Below are positions 15,101 to 21,049 of a stretch of 21,574 bases of DNA, piece by piece (within the stretch, counting starts at the first letter, position 1; each line of letters begins with the position of its first letter). Source of the DNA: an archaeon (lineage in GTDB: Archaea > Nanobdellota > Nanobdellia > Woesearchaeales > WJKL01); assembly GCA_020056025.1 (NCBI GenBank), contig JAGVIO010000064.1, positions 1-21,574 of the forward strand, in the 5' to 3' direction. Under the pieces are notes generated by a model, which worked only from the letters and a program-made list of their open reading frames with translations, ran no database searches and had not been told where the DNA came from. The position numbers were made by a program, and so were the translations under genes.

Positions 15101-18100
15101 AAAATATCTCTTGCAATTGCTATAATTGTATTGTTTCCTTCTGTAAGGCTGATATTTGCCCAGAAATTAGTTTCATTCACATTTGCCAATGTTCCGTTTA
15201 CAGTTATGTTTTTCAGGTTTGCCTCTATGTACGCTCCTGTTATATTATACTGCGTTGTATTGATCAGCTGAACAATAGGATCCATAGATATTATCGGCAA
15301 GGTTGTATCAATGACAAAAATCCTTGTTTCTGTGATGTTAGTGTGCCCCAATGAATCATTCACAGTTGCATTCACTATGTAAGTTCCGTCTGACAAATTG
15401 AACAATGCTGTTCCGAAAGTTGTTCCAGATGTCACATTTGCAACAGCAGTTCCATTTACCCACAATTGTATCGTGTCAAGATGCGCATCTGATGCAGTTA
15501 TATTGATAGTAATATTTGTTGAGAAATTTTCGCTTGTCAGAGGATAATTGAAATTTATTATTGGGCTCAAGGTATCAACAACAACCCAGTCAGAATCTGT
15601 TCCTGCATTTCCTGCATTGTCTGTTATTGCTGCAATGATAGTATTGTTTCCTTCAGCAAGGCTTATTGTTGCATTGAAGAACCCTCCTGAGAAGTTTGCA
15701 GCTGTTCCGTTTACTATTATAACTGCAGGATTCAGTTCAGTATAATTCCCAGTAACTAATATGTAGCTGACATTGATTAAATCAGGAAGAGCGTCTATCT
15801 CCAGAGACGGAGAAGTCAGGTCAATGATTATATCTGATATTGGGGCTGTTGAATTTGTATTGTTTACTATGTCTGTTGCATTTGCAAAATAAGTATAATT
15901 TCCGTCTGAGGAAAGATTGTACAGCAAAGTCATATTTCCTCCGAATGAGAAGTTTGCCAGAGTGCCATTTACAAATATGTTTGCAGTAAAGTTAGTCATG
16001 TCTGAAAATGTAATGTTAATTATTTTTGTTGTGTTATAATACGTGTTTGGCAAAAGGCCTGAATTGTCTGTTATCACAGGTGCGCTGTTGTCAACTATTA
16101 TGCTTCCAACAGTATATGTTGCAGTGTTGCCTGCAATATCCTGCAGGGTTGCATTTATCGTATAGTTGCCGTCTGGGACATAATATGATCCTCCTGAGTT
16201 TTTGCCATCCCATGTCTTGTTTATTGAGTTGCCAAAGCTAGACGTATAAAAGTATTTGGCAATCCCTCCTGTTGAATTTATTATCGCAAGCCCTCTTGGC
16301 AATGCCTGCGGGAAAATGACCTGCTCTGTTGCATTTACAAATATGTCAATTGTGTCATAAAGCGCGTCAATTTTTTGAGGGGAGAAGACATTAGCATTAT
16401 GGCCTGTTATGCTTACATAATCCACAGCAGGCAGGGTAATGTCTATATTCACTATCCTTGTTTCTGTCTGATTAAAATTTCCAGAAGTGTCATTGGCAAA
16501 TACATAATAAGTGTATGTTCCGTCAGCCAGTCCTGGAACCGTAATTGCTGTGGAATTTCCTGAATATGCCGTAGACACATTCGCTGTTCCGTTCAGGAAT
16601 ACCACTAAAGTAAGAGGATTTGGCTCAGAGTGGCTTATGTTTATCGTCAGATTGTTTGAATTCAGATAAGTATTGTTTGCAGGAGTATTGTTTATGAATG
16701 ATATTGTCGGAGCAACTGTGTCCTGGACTGTATAAATAAATGTCTGCAAAGCAGAAGCTCCCCATATATCAGTCACATTTACCCTTATTGAATAGATTCC
16801 TGCCTCTGATTCAGCAGGAGTGTCTGATATCATTCCTGATGTTGAATTTATCGATATCAGTGATGAATTTATCGCCCAGACAATATTGTCTGTGTCATCT
16901 GTTGTGTTGAAGTCATACTGCCACGAAGCTCCCTGGGCTTTTGTTTGGTTAGGTATCTGTCCAAAAATGACCGGAGCAAGGTTAACAATTGTGTAATTAA
17001 AGATTGAAGATGTGTTTAGATTTCCGTCTGAGCAGATTACTGAGATAGAATATATTCCGACCTCTGCTTCAACAGGAAGGTCTGAAATAAATCCTGTTGC
17101 GTTTATGTTGAACAATGAAGTATTGTCATAATAGTTTAATGGATTTCCGTCTGCGTCTGTGCAGTTTACCTGGTAGTTGAATGTCAAGTTTTCATTGACA
17201 GACTGGTTTGAAATTTGCGTGATAACAGGCGCTGCGTTTGCAATCAATCTTGTCAAAGTCTGATAAGAAGCGCTGTCTGCTGTTCCGTCATTTGCCCAAA
17301 CCAAAACATAAACAGTATGGGAAGATCCGCAGGATGCGTTTATTGTCCAGTAATTTGTTGCTGATTTTGCCTGCAAGATTGTTCCTGTTGCATTGTCGCA
17401 CCTGAATTCAGGCATATAGGTTATTGGATCATTATCAACATCTGTTGAGCCGTTTCCTGTTATTGTCAGATTCTGGCCAATCTGGTTGTTTGCATTAAGG
17501 TAAGAAGAATTTGGAGCTGTAGGGATATCATTTACAGGCAGGATGTCTATCCTGAAAGTATCTGTTGAAGATGCGCTGTCTAAGTCTGTTGCCCTGTAGG
17601 TTATATTGCTTGAGCCAAATGCATTTGTCTGCGTAGTGCATGAGATATATCTTCCTGAATTTACAGAGCAGCTGATCACAGAAGTGTTTGTCTGGCTAAT
17701 CAAGGCAAATGTCATTGACTCATCAACAGTCTTGTCATCTGCTGTCTGGGCCCACATGTCCACAATGTTTGAAAGTGTTCCTGCATCTTCATTATATGTC
17801 AGATTTACTACAGGCATTATTGCAGGAGGATTGTTTACTCCGCTCTGCGAGATATAGACATAGCTCATCACAGTATCGTCAGTAAGCACATAATATGAGT
17901 TGTAATATGCACTGTTGTAATAGAGGCTGCAGTGCCATTTTGCTCCAGGGCTTGGAATGCATTCTGTCTGCCAGGGAGAAGCTGTATAATTGCATCCGCC
18001 TCCTGCGCATGATGCGAAAACATTTGAATCAAGATATATGCTGTAAGAAACAGTTTCATATCCTGCTGCTGAATATTGTAGCGGGAAATAGCTGTTCTCT

Positions 18101-18306
18101 GTAACAGCCCATGCAGGAGGAGCGCTTCCTGGAACATATGTGCTTGTGCCGTAGCTGCTTGTATAAGTGCATCCTGTCTTGTTTATTGTGCTGTTGACAT
18201 ATCCGTTGAAGCATCCGCTGTAGAAAGTCCTGGCTTCTGCTGCTATCGCCAGAGCTAGAAGTAATATTCCAAATACAAGTAAGCCCCCTATTTTTTTGTT
18301 TTTCAT
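9157..18306 (-). CDS. Giant secreted multi-Ig-like repeat protein (3049 aa)
   Basis: Surface adhesin-like or S-layer-associated protein. Signal peptide at about 1-24; a Cys- and Tyr-rich head (30-150); a cadherin-like domain ending ILPVNDIPTAP (near 255); putative-Ig domains (PVITQISNQSVNEN near 357, PVIFGQIPNQTKAQ near 446); then from about 533 a long chain of bacterial-Ig-like units of ~80-90 aa, each ending like NITETRIITIDT. Later come a carboxypeptidase-regulatory-like unit (TGTLTGYVLDTNGAGIANV near 2336), a CARDB-like unit (near 2416), a calcium-type loop KIDEDGDGIID (near 2750), a charged helical stretch (2786-2880) and a Glu/Pro-rich acidic tail. It ends without a membrane anchor. A typical 86-aa unit holds nine N-x-S/T sequons, so heavy N-glycosylation is expected. 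It starts 6 nt after the 402-aa gene and overlaps the anchored 619-aa gene. Confidence 0.95.
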   Translation of the reverse strand: MKNKKIGGLLVFGILLLALAIAAEARTFYSGCFNGYVNSTINKTGCTYTSSYGTSTYVPGSAPPAWAVTENSYFPLQYSAAGYETVSYSIYLDSNVFASCAGGGCNYTASPWQTECIPSPGAKWHCSLYYNSAYYNSYYVLTDDTVMSYVYISQSGVNNPPAIMPVVNLTYNEDAGTLSNIVDMWAQTADDKTVDESMTFALISQTNTSVISCSVNSGRYISCTTQTNAFGSSNITYRATDLDSASSTDTFRIDILPVNDIPTAPNSSYLNANNQIGQNLTITGNGSTDVDNDPITYMPEFRCDNATGTILQAKSATNYWTINASCGSSHTVYVLVWANDGTADSASYQTLTRLIANAAPVITQISNQSVNENLTFNYQVNCTDADGNPLNYYDNTSLFNINATGFISDLPVEAEVGIYSISVICSDGNLNTSSIFNYTIVNLAPVIFGQIPNQTKAQGASWQYDFNTTDDTDNIVWAINSSLISINSTSGMISDTPAESEAGIYSIRVNVTDIWGASALQTFIYTVQDTVAPTISFINNTPANNTYLNSNNLTINISHSEPNPLTLVVFLNGTANVSTAYSGNSTAITVPGLADGTYTYYVFANDTSGNFNQTETRIVNIDITLPAVDYVSITGHNANVFSPQKIDALYDTIDIFVNATEQVIFPQALPRGLAIINSTGGIAKYFYTSSFGNSINKTWDGKNSGGSYYVPDGNYTINATLQDIAGNTATYTVGSIIVDNSAPVITDNSGLLPNTYYNTTKIINITFSDMTNFTANIFVNGTLANFSFGGNMTLLYNLSSDGNYTYFANATDIVNNTNSTAPISDIIIDLTSPSLEIDALPDLINVSYILVTGNYTELNPAVIIVNGTAANFSGGFFNATISLAEGNNTIIAAITDNAGNAGTDSDWVVVDTLSPIINFNYPLTSENFSTNITINITASDAHLDTIQLWVNGTAVANVTSGTTFGTALFNLSDGTYIVNATVNDSLGHTNITETRIFVIDTTLPIISMDPIVQLINTTQYNITGAYIEANLKNITVNGTLANVNETNFWANISLTEGNNTIIAIARDILGNSAQIMNWTVVDTINPYISFNSPLSGNYSSNQTINITASDAHLGTIQLWVNGSAVANVTSGTTFGTALFNLSDGNYTVYATVNDTIGHTNITETRIITIDTIAPYVQFVLPTETNDSVINIGAIDTNVTAADPNFANITTYLYNTTGLIIAITNTSTDAYNLFTGLPDGDYFINATAYDIVGRANSTETRTVNIDTRNPLISFVAPTNSTGNYSQNFILANVSVSDANPENVTIFLYNLSGLINSTTGNANYPFFINFTNLIDGIYYLNATANDTVQHLNSTQTFTILLDTVSPYISFNSPPSSGNYSSNLTINITASDANLGTIQLWVNGNAVVNSTTGEALFNISDGIYVVNATVNDILGHTNFTETRIILIDTTIPIITMDAVNQLINRSWYNVSGTYAETNLVNITVNGQLANASAGTYWAVVGGLFDGNNTLNATVTDIVGNTAWIANWTFVDTIAPSVVDNMPIGTGYCNTTKLINITFADANNITAANIYVNGSVVNSSTGNVTLSFILSNEGNFTYFANATDIANNVNATTPVAGISIDLYYPLVSFVNPPQNGTYALNQIINVTAFDRNLVNITIYNSSTVLRVCTASPCNYTLFQEGNFMIYAEAYDIVGRQNLTETLNLTIDKTSPSIQIDSTSIQNNANISVNNFLVNITADDSSLANITIYLYNTTNIVNATTSITSPFALNFTLPDERYYFNATAYDAAGKSNSTETRTVLIDTTLPTITINPIPQLINTTQYNITGTFIEANIVNITVNGNLTTRNGNNYWALINLSEGNNTINATITDIVGLVNSAANWTFVDITKPYISFNSPASGNYNANQTINISASDIYLDTIQLWINGQAVVNTTPGATSVFYNLSDGNYTVYATVNDTLGHTNTTETRNILVDTVYPAWNPLPNATLSAEYGYAFSYDVNATDSNGIITYAVNNTNFTINTNGLITDNTFLAMGIYDLMVNATDIANNTNSTTISITVNDTLAPSVTNSNIPLSTYFNQSFNITVDAFDFNLANVTAELINSTGSSLYNWSMNLSTGITYIYTVPNNTLSAGNYNVTYYANDTLSHLNDTVKASFTIVGTVNTVPNISIISNSPVSEGQTLYINVSSYDPEGATPSIILNRNGTQVATAAGNLLQYSWTTNNTDSGAYNFTASTTDGILTNYATSIITVNNQRIPGFVSVTPANTSTVYVSNNTITVVFDSNVTNVQMYDNLGGALVPAVFQTNATYNSLLAEGTHYLNITATKNSTSNTETYYWQFTVDLTGTLTGYVLDTNGAGIANVNVTIYNATNNAIGYSSTYATGEFKNPFTLSEGFYSMNVTADSYTRNSTLFNMTGQDRQLNISSSSVPDAAIYSLNHSVSHIVEYQNITFTAVVGYVGQTPKNGIIRLYANNTEVYNSTINFIDNNNNSVNLYWTATTGDYDMKVAVDSVTDESYTADNNYYEYGLSVADLQNSLFSYFYVDNTTRQANNTFTAWLSVENLAPAALYNMPVKLVNESGLFIIGADTQAINLSAGQIKWLSWNVNTSDYNITADSPDQLNATIYGERIANISIQNPTGGGFVKLACPADLLITDKLGMRLGYDADGNFYNEIPGAMLLSDDGETESYYIPSNILDMKYNVIAKGEGDYELTIEDTALRQTILTEPINITGGETFELTIDSSDIESDIAVLIKIDEDGDGIIDSITESGKTVTVEDIGNKQNATEQLSIAGTVGASGKYRIKYLEKQLDKLLENAEGINLTSIEPLITEFKDYLSIADANYKTARADLRESKKKNSISSSELKANAASLIENTGVYLREANALLAKIALQIELLRNVPLTIELTVEDNETITLNQTMMINETIAPETDLDNTTEDNETIVEQLEIIEPIADEETEVIEPVEQETPAEQTNISETAEETVPETDEQQAPAEEPAEEEQPAIEEMPAEESTIEEPAEVETIAEEPVEVQTIIEEPVEIQTLPIENNMLINQSNNNQAESNGL
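12409..15570 (-). repeat. Alternating Ig-like repeat types within the giant gene
   Basis: Two unit types recur. Type A (PYISFNSP...TIQLWVNGxAV...NLSDGNYTVYATVND) occurs four times, at about 15304-15570, 14792-15058, 13968-14222 and 12409-12662. Type B (LINTTQYNITG...NITVNG...EGNNTI..TDI.GN...WTFVDT) also occurs about four times; one lies between the first two A units, one just before the first A unit, one follows the third A unit and one precedes the fourth. Other Ig-like units fill the gaps. Confidence 0.85.
14881..15510 (-). repeat. Near-identical 120-bp blocks 510 bp apart
   Basis: Bases 14881-15000 and 15391-15510 differ at about six positions by eye. The offset is exactly 510 bp (170 codons), one A plus one B unit. 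This is much closer than other copies and points to recent duplication or gene conversion. Confidence 0.85.
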
Positions 18307-18312
18307 TTATTT

Positions 18313-19521
18313 TTATTTCCTTAAAATGAAATAAATACTGCTGTTCTCAAATGGATTGATGATATGTTTCAGCCAATCCAGAGGATTGTCTCTGCTGAAT
18401 CCTGGGAACGGAACTGGTGTTGGAGCCGGATTTACAGGAGCAGGTGGTGTTGAGCCTCCTCCGCCTCCTCCATCACTTCCTGCATTTCCATGGCTGCTGC
18501 TGGAGCTAGTGCCATTTCCTCCGTTGGACATATTTGCAATAACATAAAATTGGTAGCTGGTTATGCCCAAGCTGCCTATAAATTCCAAAAATGATGCAAA
18601 GCTGCCTTTAGATTCTACCAAAAATTGAGTTTGCGCAGCATCTTCTGTAGCATTTGCTGTTTGGCCTGGAGCTTCAGCGCGCATTCCTTTGAACCCCAAC
18701 AATGCTTCTAATCCAGTTTCATTTGCCGGAGAATCTGTCTTAGGCTCAATTGGCTTAAGCTTATTATAATTGACTAATCCTTCTTTCTCCAGGCAATTTG
18801 TTACATATTCCCAAGGAACAATAAAGACGCTGCTATGCACATTGTCTATAATGACTAGATTAGCGCCGTAAGAATTTGGATTGATTAATTGAGGAACCCA
18901 CTGGACAGTATGCTTTCCTGTTTCAACAAAGCCATTCATTGTCCTTCCAAATGCACAGGGAATATTGTCAAAAAGCCCAAAACAAGGCACATCAACAGTG
19001 TCGAAGACAAGCTCGAACAAGGTGGTTACTGTTTTTCCTATTGATTCCTGCACAGGATATTCGCTGTCGTGCTTTGTGAAATTTATGTAAACCAATCTTT
19101 TTCCTGTACCCCCCAATATCTTTATCTGTTCCCACGGATTCTTGAAATCATCTTCAATTATCTTTGCATTCCTTTTTGTGTCTGCATAGTCCAATGTAAC
19201 AATATCTGCTACACCTAATCCAATTTCTTTCACTCCTTTGTCCCAAACTTTTACAGGATTAAGGTCAGTTGTTCCTTCATTCCTGGAATATTCCAGGTAT
19301 TGGCAGCCGCTGCTGAAAGCCAAAGCTGCAAATGCAATGCCTGCTGCTGCAGCTGCTTTGACTGGCTTTGAAAATCTTTTATAGAATGATTCTGGAACAA
19401 GCCAATTTGGCTTGTAGACACCTTTGTGGAGCTTGTAATTGTTATCTATAATCTTATCCAGCCTGATGAGTTCTTTTGTTTCTGGCTGATAGATTCCATT
19501 CTGAAGTTCGTAAATTTCCAT
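18313..19521 (-). CDS. Membrane-anchored protein of unknown function, first gene of surface operon (402 aa)
   Basis: No family recognised. About 50 residues precede a hydrophobic helix (VKAAAAAGIAFAALAFSSGC, about 54-73), so this is a signal-anchor rather than a classic signal peptide. SSGC only weakly resembles a lipobox. The N-terminal part repeats a GIYQPETKELI / GVYKPNWLVPE pattern. The outer part contains several cysteines (VPCFGLFDNIPCAFG), then a flexible Ser/Gly/Pro linker (about 335-375) and a short tail NPLDWLKHIINPFENSS. An AAGGA ribosome-binding site lies 8-9 nt before the ATG. It is followed after 6 nt by the giant gene, so it is the likely first gene of that operon and may help in export or anchoring of the giant protein; that is inference. 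Confidence 0.85.
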   Translation of the reverse strand: MEIYELQNGIYQPETKELIRLDKIIDNNYKLHKGVYKPNWLVPESFYKRFSKPVKAAAAAGIAFAALAFSSGCQYLEYSRNEGTTDLNPVKVWDKGVKEIGLGVADIVTLDYADTKRNAKIIEDDFKNPWEQIKILGGTGKRLVYINFTKHDSEYPVQESIGKTVTTLFELVFDTVDVPCFGLFDNIPCAFGRTMNGFVETGKHTVQWVPQLINPNSYGANLVIIDNVHSSVFIVPWEYVTNCLEKEGLVNYNKLKPIEPKTDSPANETGLEALLGFKGMRAEAPGQTANATEDAAQTQFLVESKGSFASFLEFIGSLGITSYQFYVIANMSNGGNGTSSSSSHGNAGSDGGGGGGSTPPAPVNPAPTPVPFPGFSRDNPLDWLKHIINPFENSSIYFILRK

Positions 19522-19596
19522 TTTGGATTCCTTAAAATATTTGCTTTGTAAAAATTAGACAGATATCTGCCCCCAATTGTATAGCAAAATAAATCC

Positions 19597-19614
19597 TATT
19601 TAAAAATATTTCGC
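19597..19614 (-). promoter_or_regulatory. Candidate promoter of the surface-protein operon
   Basis: Minus strand reads GCGAAATATTTTTAAATAGG: a BRE-like GCGAAA then an A/T-rich TATA-like box, about 85 nt before the ATG at 19521. A second TATA-like stretch (TTTATAAATC, near 19655-19664) lies further upstream. The sequence does not decide between them. The rest of 19522-19720 is AT-rich with no gene seen. Confidence 0.4.
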
Positions 19615-19685
19615 TTTCAGTATCATTTTAAAGTAGTAATTTGGTTTCAAATAAGATTTATAAATTATATTGGGTTAACAACAAG

Positions 19686-19696
19686 TTTTATAAATC
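19686..19696 (+). promoter_or_regulatory. TATA box of the tRNA-Gln gene
   Basis: TTTTATAAATC lies about 30 nt before the first base of the tRNA acceptor stem, the usual distance for archaeal stable-RNA genes. Confidence 0.65.
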
Positions 19697-19758
19697 TGTT
19701 CTGATTGTATCGGTTCCAGCAGCCCCGTAGTGTAGCGGTCAATCATCCAGCCCTTTGG

Positions 19759-19803
19759 AGGCACAGAAGTCTTAGGATTTCTAACCTTTTTGCGGCTGCA
19801 GAA
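19759..19803 (+). other. Anticodon-loop intron of tRNA-Gln (about 45 nt)
   Basis: Interrupts at or next to position 37/38. A stem forms inside the intron (GCA with TGC, then AGAAG with CTTTT, around a loop). AAA just before GGCTG makes the expected 3-nt bulge on the 3' side, but the central helix is imperfect (C32-G, U33-A, one mismatch, then wobble pairs). Exact cut sites are therefore uncertain by a base or two. GGCTG also occurs 11 nt earlier (19794-19798), which allows an alternative pairing in the precursor. Confidence 0.7.
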
Positions 19804-19824
19804 AGGCTGGGACGGCAGTTCGAA

Positions 19825-19853
19825 AATGGGATTTGCAAGAATTCCGTCGGTTT
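19825..19853 (+). other. T-loop intron of tRNA-Gln (about 29 nt)
   Basis: A clear bulge-helix-bulge: T-stem GGCAG/CTGCC, a T-rich 3' bulge (TTTT), a 4-bp central helix (19820-19823 with 19847-19850), a 3-nt AAA bulge (19824-19826), then an 8-bp stem TGGGATTT/GAATTCCG capped by GCAA. This is the signal recognised by archaeal splicing endonuclease. The site corresponds to about position 59/60 of the tRNA. Confidence 0.85.
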
Positions 19854-19870
19854 TCTGCCCGGGGCTACTA

Positions 19871-19880
19871 TTTTTCTTTA
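19871..19880 (+). terminator. T-tract after tRNA-Gln
   Basis: TTTTTCTTTA starts 4 nt after the discriminator base, consistent with T-run termination in archaea. Confidence 0.5.
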
Positions 19881-19899
19881 AAAAAGTTTAAAATCTTAG

Positions 19900-19936
19900 C
19901 CTGCCCTTTATTGTTTGTTAAAGAGAAGCGGGCAGG
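19900..19936. repeat. Inverted repeat downstream of the 44-aa gene
   Basis: CCTGCCC (19900-19906) pairs with GGGCAGG (19930-19936) across a 23-nt loop. On the minus strand it is followed within about 12 nt by T-rich sequence, so it may end transcription of the minus-strand genes before the tRNA. Confidence 0.45.
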
Positions 19937-19961
19937 TGAGGAAGAAAGTTAAAAAATAATA

Positions 19962-20096
19962 TTACTTCTTTGATTTAACAAGCGGCTGAAGGAAAAACAA
20001 GAAGAATGCAAAGAAAGCATAATAAGCAGGATCTTTCAATCCCAGAAAGCCCAGCAGTCCTAAAAATCCCCAATACCAATGTAATTTTAGTTTCAT
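19962..20096 (-). CDS. 44-aa membrane protein, DUF3796-like
   Basis: Reads MKLKLHWYWGFLGLLGFLG, then LKDP, then a hydrophobic AYYAFFAFFLFF segment and a basic end (KSKK). This Trp/Phe/Gly-rich two-segment layout is like the small archaeal and bacterial DUF3796 proteins, whose function is unknown. It starts 32 nt after the protease stop codon on the same strand, with a T-rich stretch between, so cotranscription is possible but not certain. Its length and composition, with an in-frame ATG and a clean stop, support a real gene. Confidence 0.65.
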   Translation of the reverse strand: MKLKLHWYWGFLGLLGFLGLKDPAYYAFFAFFLFFLQPLVKSKK

Positions 20097-20128
20097 GATA
20101 TCAGTTATTTAATCAAAAAAAGAAAAAA

Positions 20129-20875
20129 TTAAGGCCCATACATTGCCTGCAGGCCTTTGACATCTGCTTGCTCCAGAGTTCTCTTGGCAATGTCTCCGTT
20201 TGACGAATAGCCGTACATTATCACTGCTGAGCATGTTGATGTGTAGATATCATTCAGTCCGACACTGTGCCCGAATTCATGTGTTGCAATGTTCTGCAGA
20301 TCCATTATTGCAGGATTTGCTGATGCATCTCCCCAGTCAAATCTGGTATTGAATATCATGTCAAACTCCACTATCTGCTTTCCCACTTTTGTATACCATA
20401 TTGATGTTACTGCAATTGCATTGCTGTCAGGATAATCACCGAAAACAACAGCATTCTTATAGTCCCGCACGCCGTATACTGCATTGTAATCTATGCCTAC
20501 TGCATTGTTCAGCAGCTCTTTTGATGTTGCTGAATCCCATGCTTCTGCTCCTGTGGATATTATGCTTGATACAAAATCCTCTGCCAATCCGTCAGGGTTT
20601 GCTGGATTTATCACATAACTGACAGGCAAAGTGCTCCATTTTACACCCATCAGCTTATAGCAGGTGTCAGCGCCTGGCTTGCTTCCGCCGCTAGGCTGTT
20701 TTGCATAATGGATAAAGTCTACTCTTTCCAGATCCCAGTTATCTCCTATCACAGGTGATTTTTCCGGAGCTTTTGAGTGCTCTTTTGCATTCTCATTTGC
20801 TGGAATTATCATTGATGCTGCTGCTGTAGCTGAAATTAAAACCAGTATCGCTAAGATAGAAATTATTAGTTTCAT
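20129..20875 (-). CDS. Secreted matrixin-like zinc metalloprotease
   Basis: Signal peptide at about 1-20 (MKLIISILAILVLISATAAA), so exported. Residues 199-209 are HEFGHSVGLND: zinc ligands H199 and H203, catalytic E200, the conserved G206, and Asp209 where matrixins usually have a third His (as in HExxHxxGxxD proteases such as snapalysin). CSAVIMYGYSS near 215-225 provides the Met-turn (M220) of metzincins. A short pro-segment with C72 (PGADTCYKLMG) lies before the catalytic domain; a cysteine-switch role is possible but the motif is not the classical PRCGxPD. Length of 248 aa fits a single catalytic domain with no extra anchor. It has a strong ribosome-binding site (GGAGGT) and a structured leader. 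It may trim surface proteins or act on other cells. Confidence 0.92.
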   Translation of the reverse strand: MKLIISILAILVLISATAAASMIIPANENAKEHSKAPEKSPVIGDNWDLERVDFIHYAKQPSGGSKPGADTCYKLMGVKWSTLPVSYVINPANPDGLAEDFVSSIISTGAEAWDSATSKELLNNAVGIDYNAVYGVRDYKNAVVFGDYPDSNAIAVTSIWYTKVGKQIVEFDMIFNTRFDWGDASANPAIMDLQNIATHEFGHSVGLNDIYTSTCSAVIMYGYSSNGDIAKRTLEQADVKGLQAMYGP

Positions 20876-20882
20876 TATATTT

Positions 20883-20888
20883 ACCTCC
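20883..20888 (-). promoter_or_regulatory. Strong ribosome-binding site of the protease gene
   Basis: GGAGGT, 7 nt before the ATG at 20875. It is the strongest ribosome-binding site seen in this window and shows that this mRNA has a leader, unlike the leaderless genes. Confidence 0.8.
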
Positions 20889-20922
20889 TTATATTATTAG
20901 TTAGTTTGAATGTTTAATTTGT

Positions 20923-20940
20923 CAAAAACTGCGGTTTTTG
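20923..20940 (-). ncRNA. Leader hairpin 2 upstream of the protease
   Basis: CAAAAAC pairs perfectly with GTTTTTG around a 4-nt loop, about 35 nt upstream of the ribosome-binding site. It abuts a 12-bp palindrome (20939-20950) that overlaps hairpin 1 as well. Confidence 0.55.
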
Positions 20941-20950
20941 AGCATGCTCA
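20939..20950. repeat. 12-bp palindrome TGAGCATGCTCA
   Basis: Perfect palindrome whose ends are shared with hairpin 2 (last 2 nt) and hairpin 1 (first 3 nt). It may be a protein-binding site or a switch element between the two hairpins. Confidence 0.55.
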
Positions 20951-21012
20951 GAAATTGCTTTGAAGCTATCTCCGAGCTAAAGCGCGGAAGTGTTGTCAAA
21001 AGCAATTTCTGA
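20948..21012 (-). ncRNA. Long hairpin 1 upstream of the protease
   Basis: TCAGAAATTGCTTTGA (20948-20963) is the inverted copy of TCAAAAGCAATTTCTGA (20996-21012), broken only by a single extra base. Inside it a second hairpin forms from TCCG (20971-20974) and CGGA (20985-20988). Two TATA-like boxes precede the gene. Only the one further upstream (about 21038-21048, minus TTTTTATACG) would start a transcript that includes the whole hairpin. Confidence 0.55.
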
Positions 21013-21020
21013 CATATAAA
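21013..21020 (-). promoter_or_regulatory. TATA-like box upstream of the protease
   Basis: Minus strand ACATTTATATG preceded by GAAAC. It is a good archaeal TATA box, but with the usual 25-nt spacing transcription would begin inside hairpin 1. The alternative box at about 21038-21048 is weaker in sequence. Confidence 0.45.
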
Positions 21021-21049
21021 TGTTTCTGCTAGCAAGCGTATAAAAACTA

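Larger units (their letters stand above)
19721..19867 (+). tRNA. tRNA-Gln (anticodon TTG) with two introns
   Basis: Acceptor stem AGCCCCG (19721-19727) pairs fully with CGGGGCT (19860-19866), followed by discriminator A19867; CCA is not encoded. The A1-U72 pair is the identity mark used by archaeal GatDE to convert Glu-tRNA-Gln. D-arm GTGTAGCGGTCAATCAT has the tRNA-Gln form. Anticodon stem CAGCC (19748-19752) pairs with GGCTG (19805-19809) around loop CTTTGGA with anticodon TTG. T-stem GGCAG (19814-19818) pairs with CTGCC (19855-19859). About 45 nt lie inside the anticodon loop and about 29 extra nt inside the T-loop. Removing both leaves 73 nt, the normal length, with T-loop TTCGAAT. It lacks any competing single-intron fold that I could find. 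Confidence 0.88.

Noticed and set aside
12409..15570. CRISPR array
   Set aside because: The repeats are long, diverged, in-frame coding units of Ig-like domains with no short constant repeat or spacers.
17756..17766. TGTCCACAA match within the giant gene
   Set aside because: A single half-site inside coding sequence with no partner at 31 bp; chance is sufficient.
20948..21012. H/ACA guide RNA (ACA follows the long stem)
   Set aside because: The lower stem is too long, no clear pseudouridylation pocket or kink-turn is seen, and the ACA match is only three bases.
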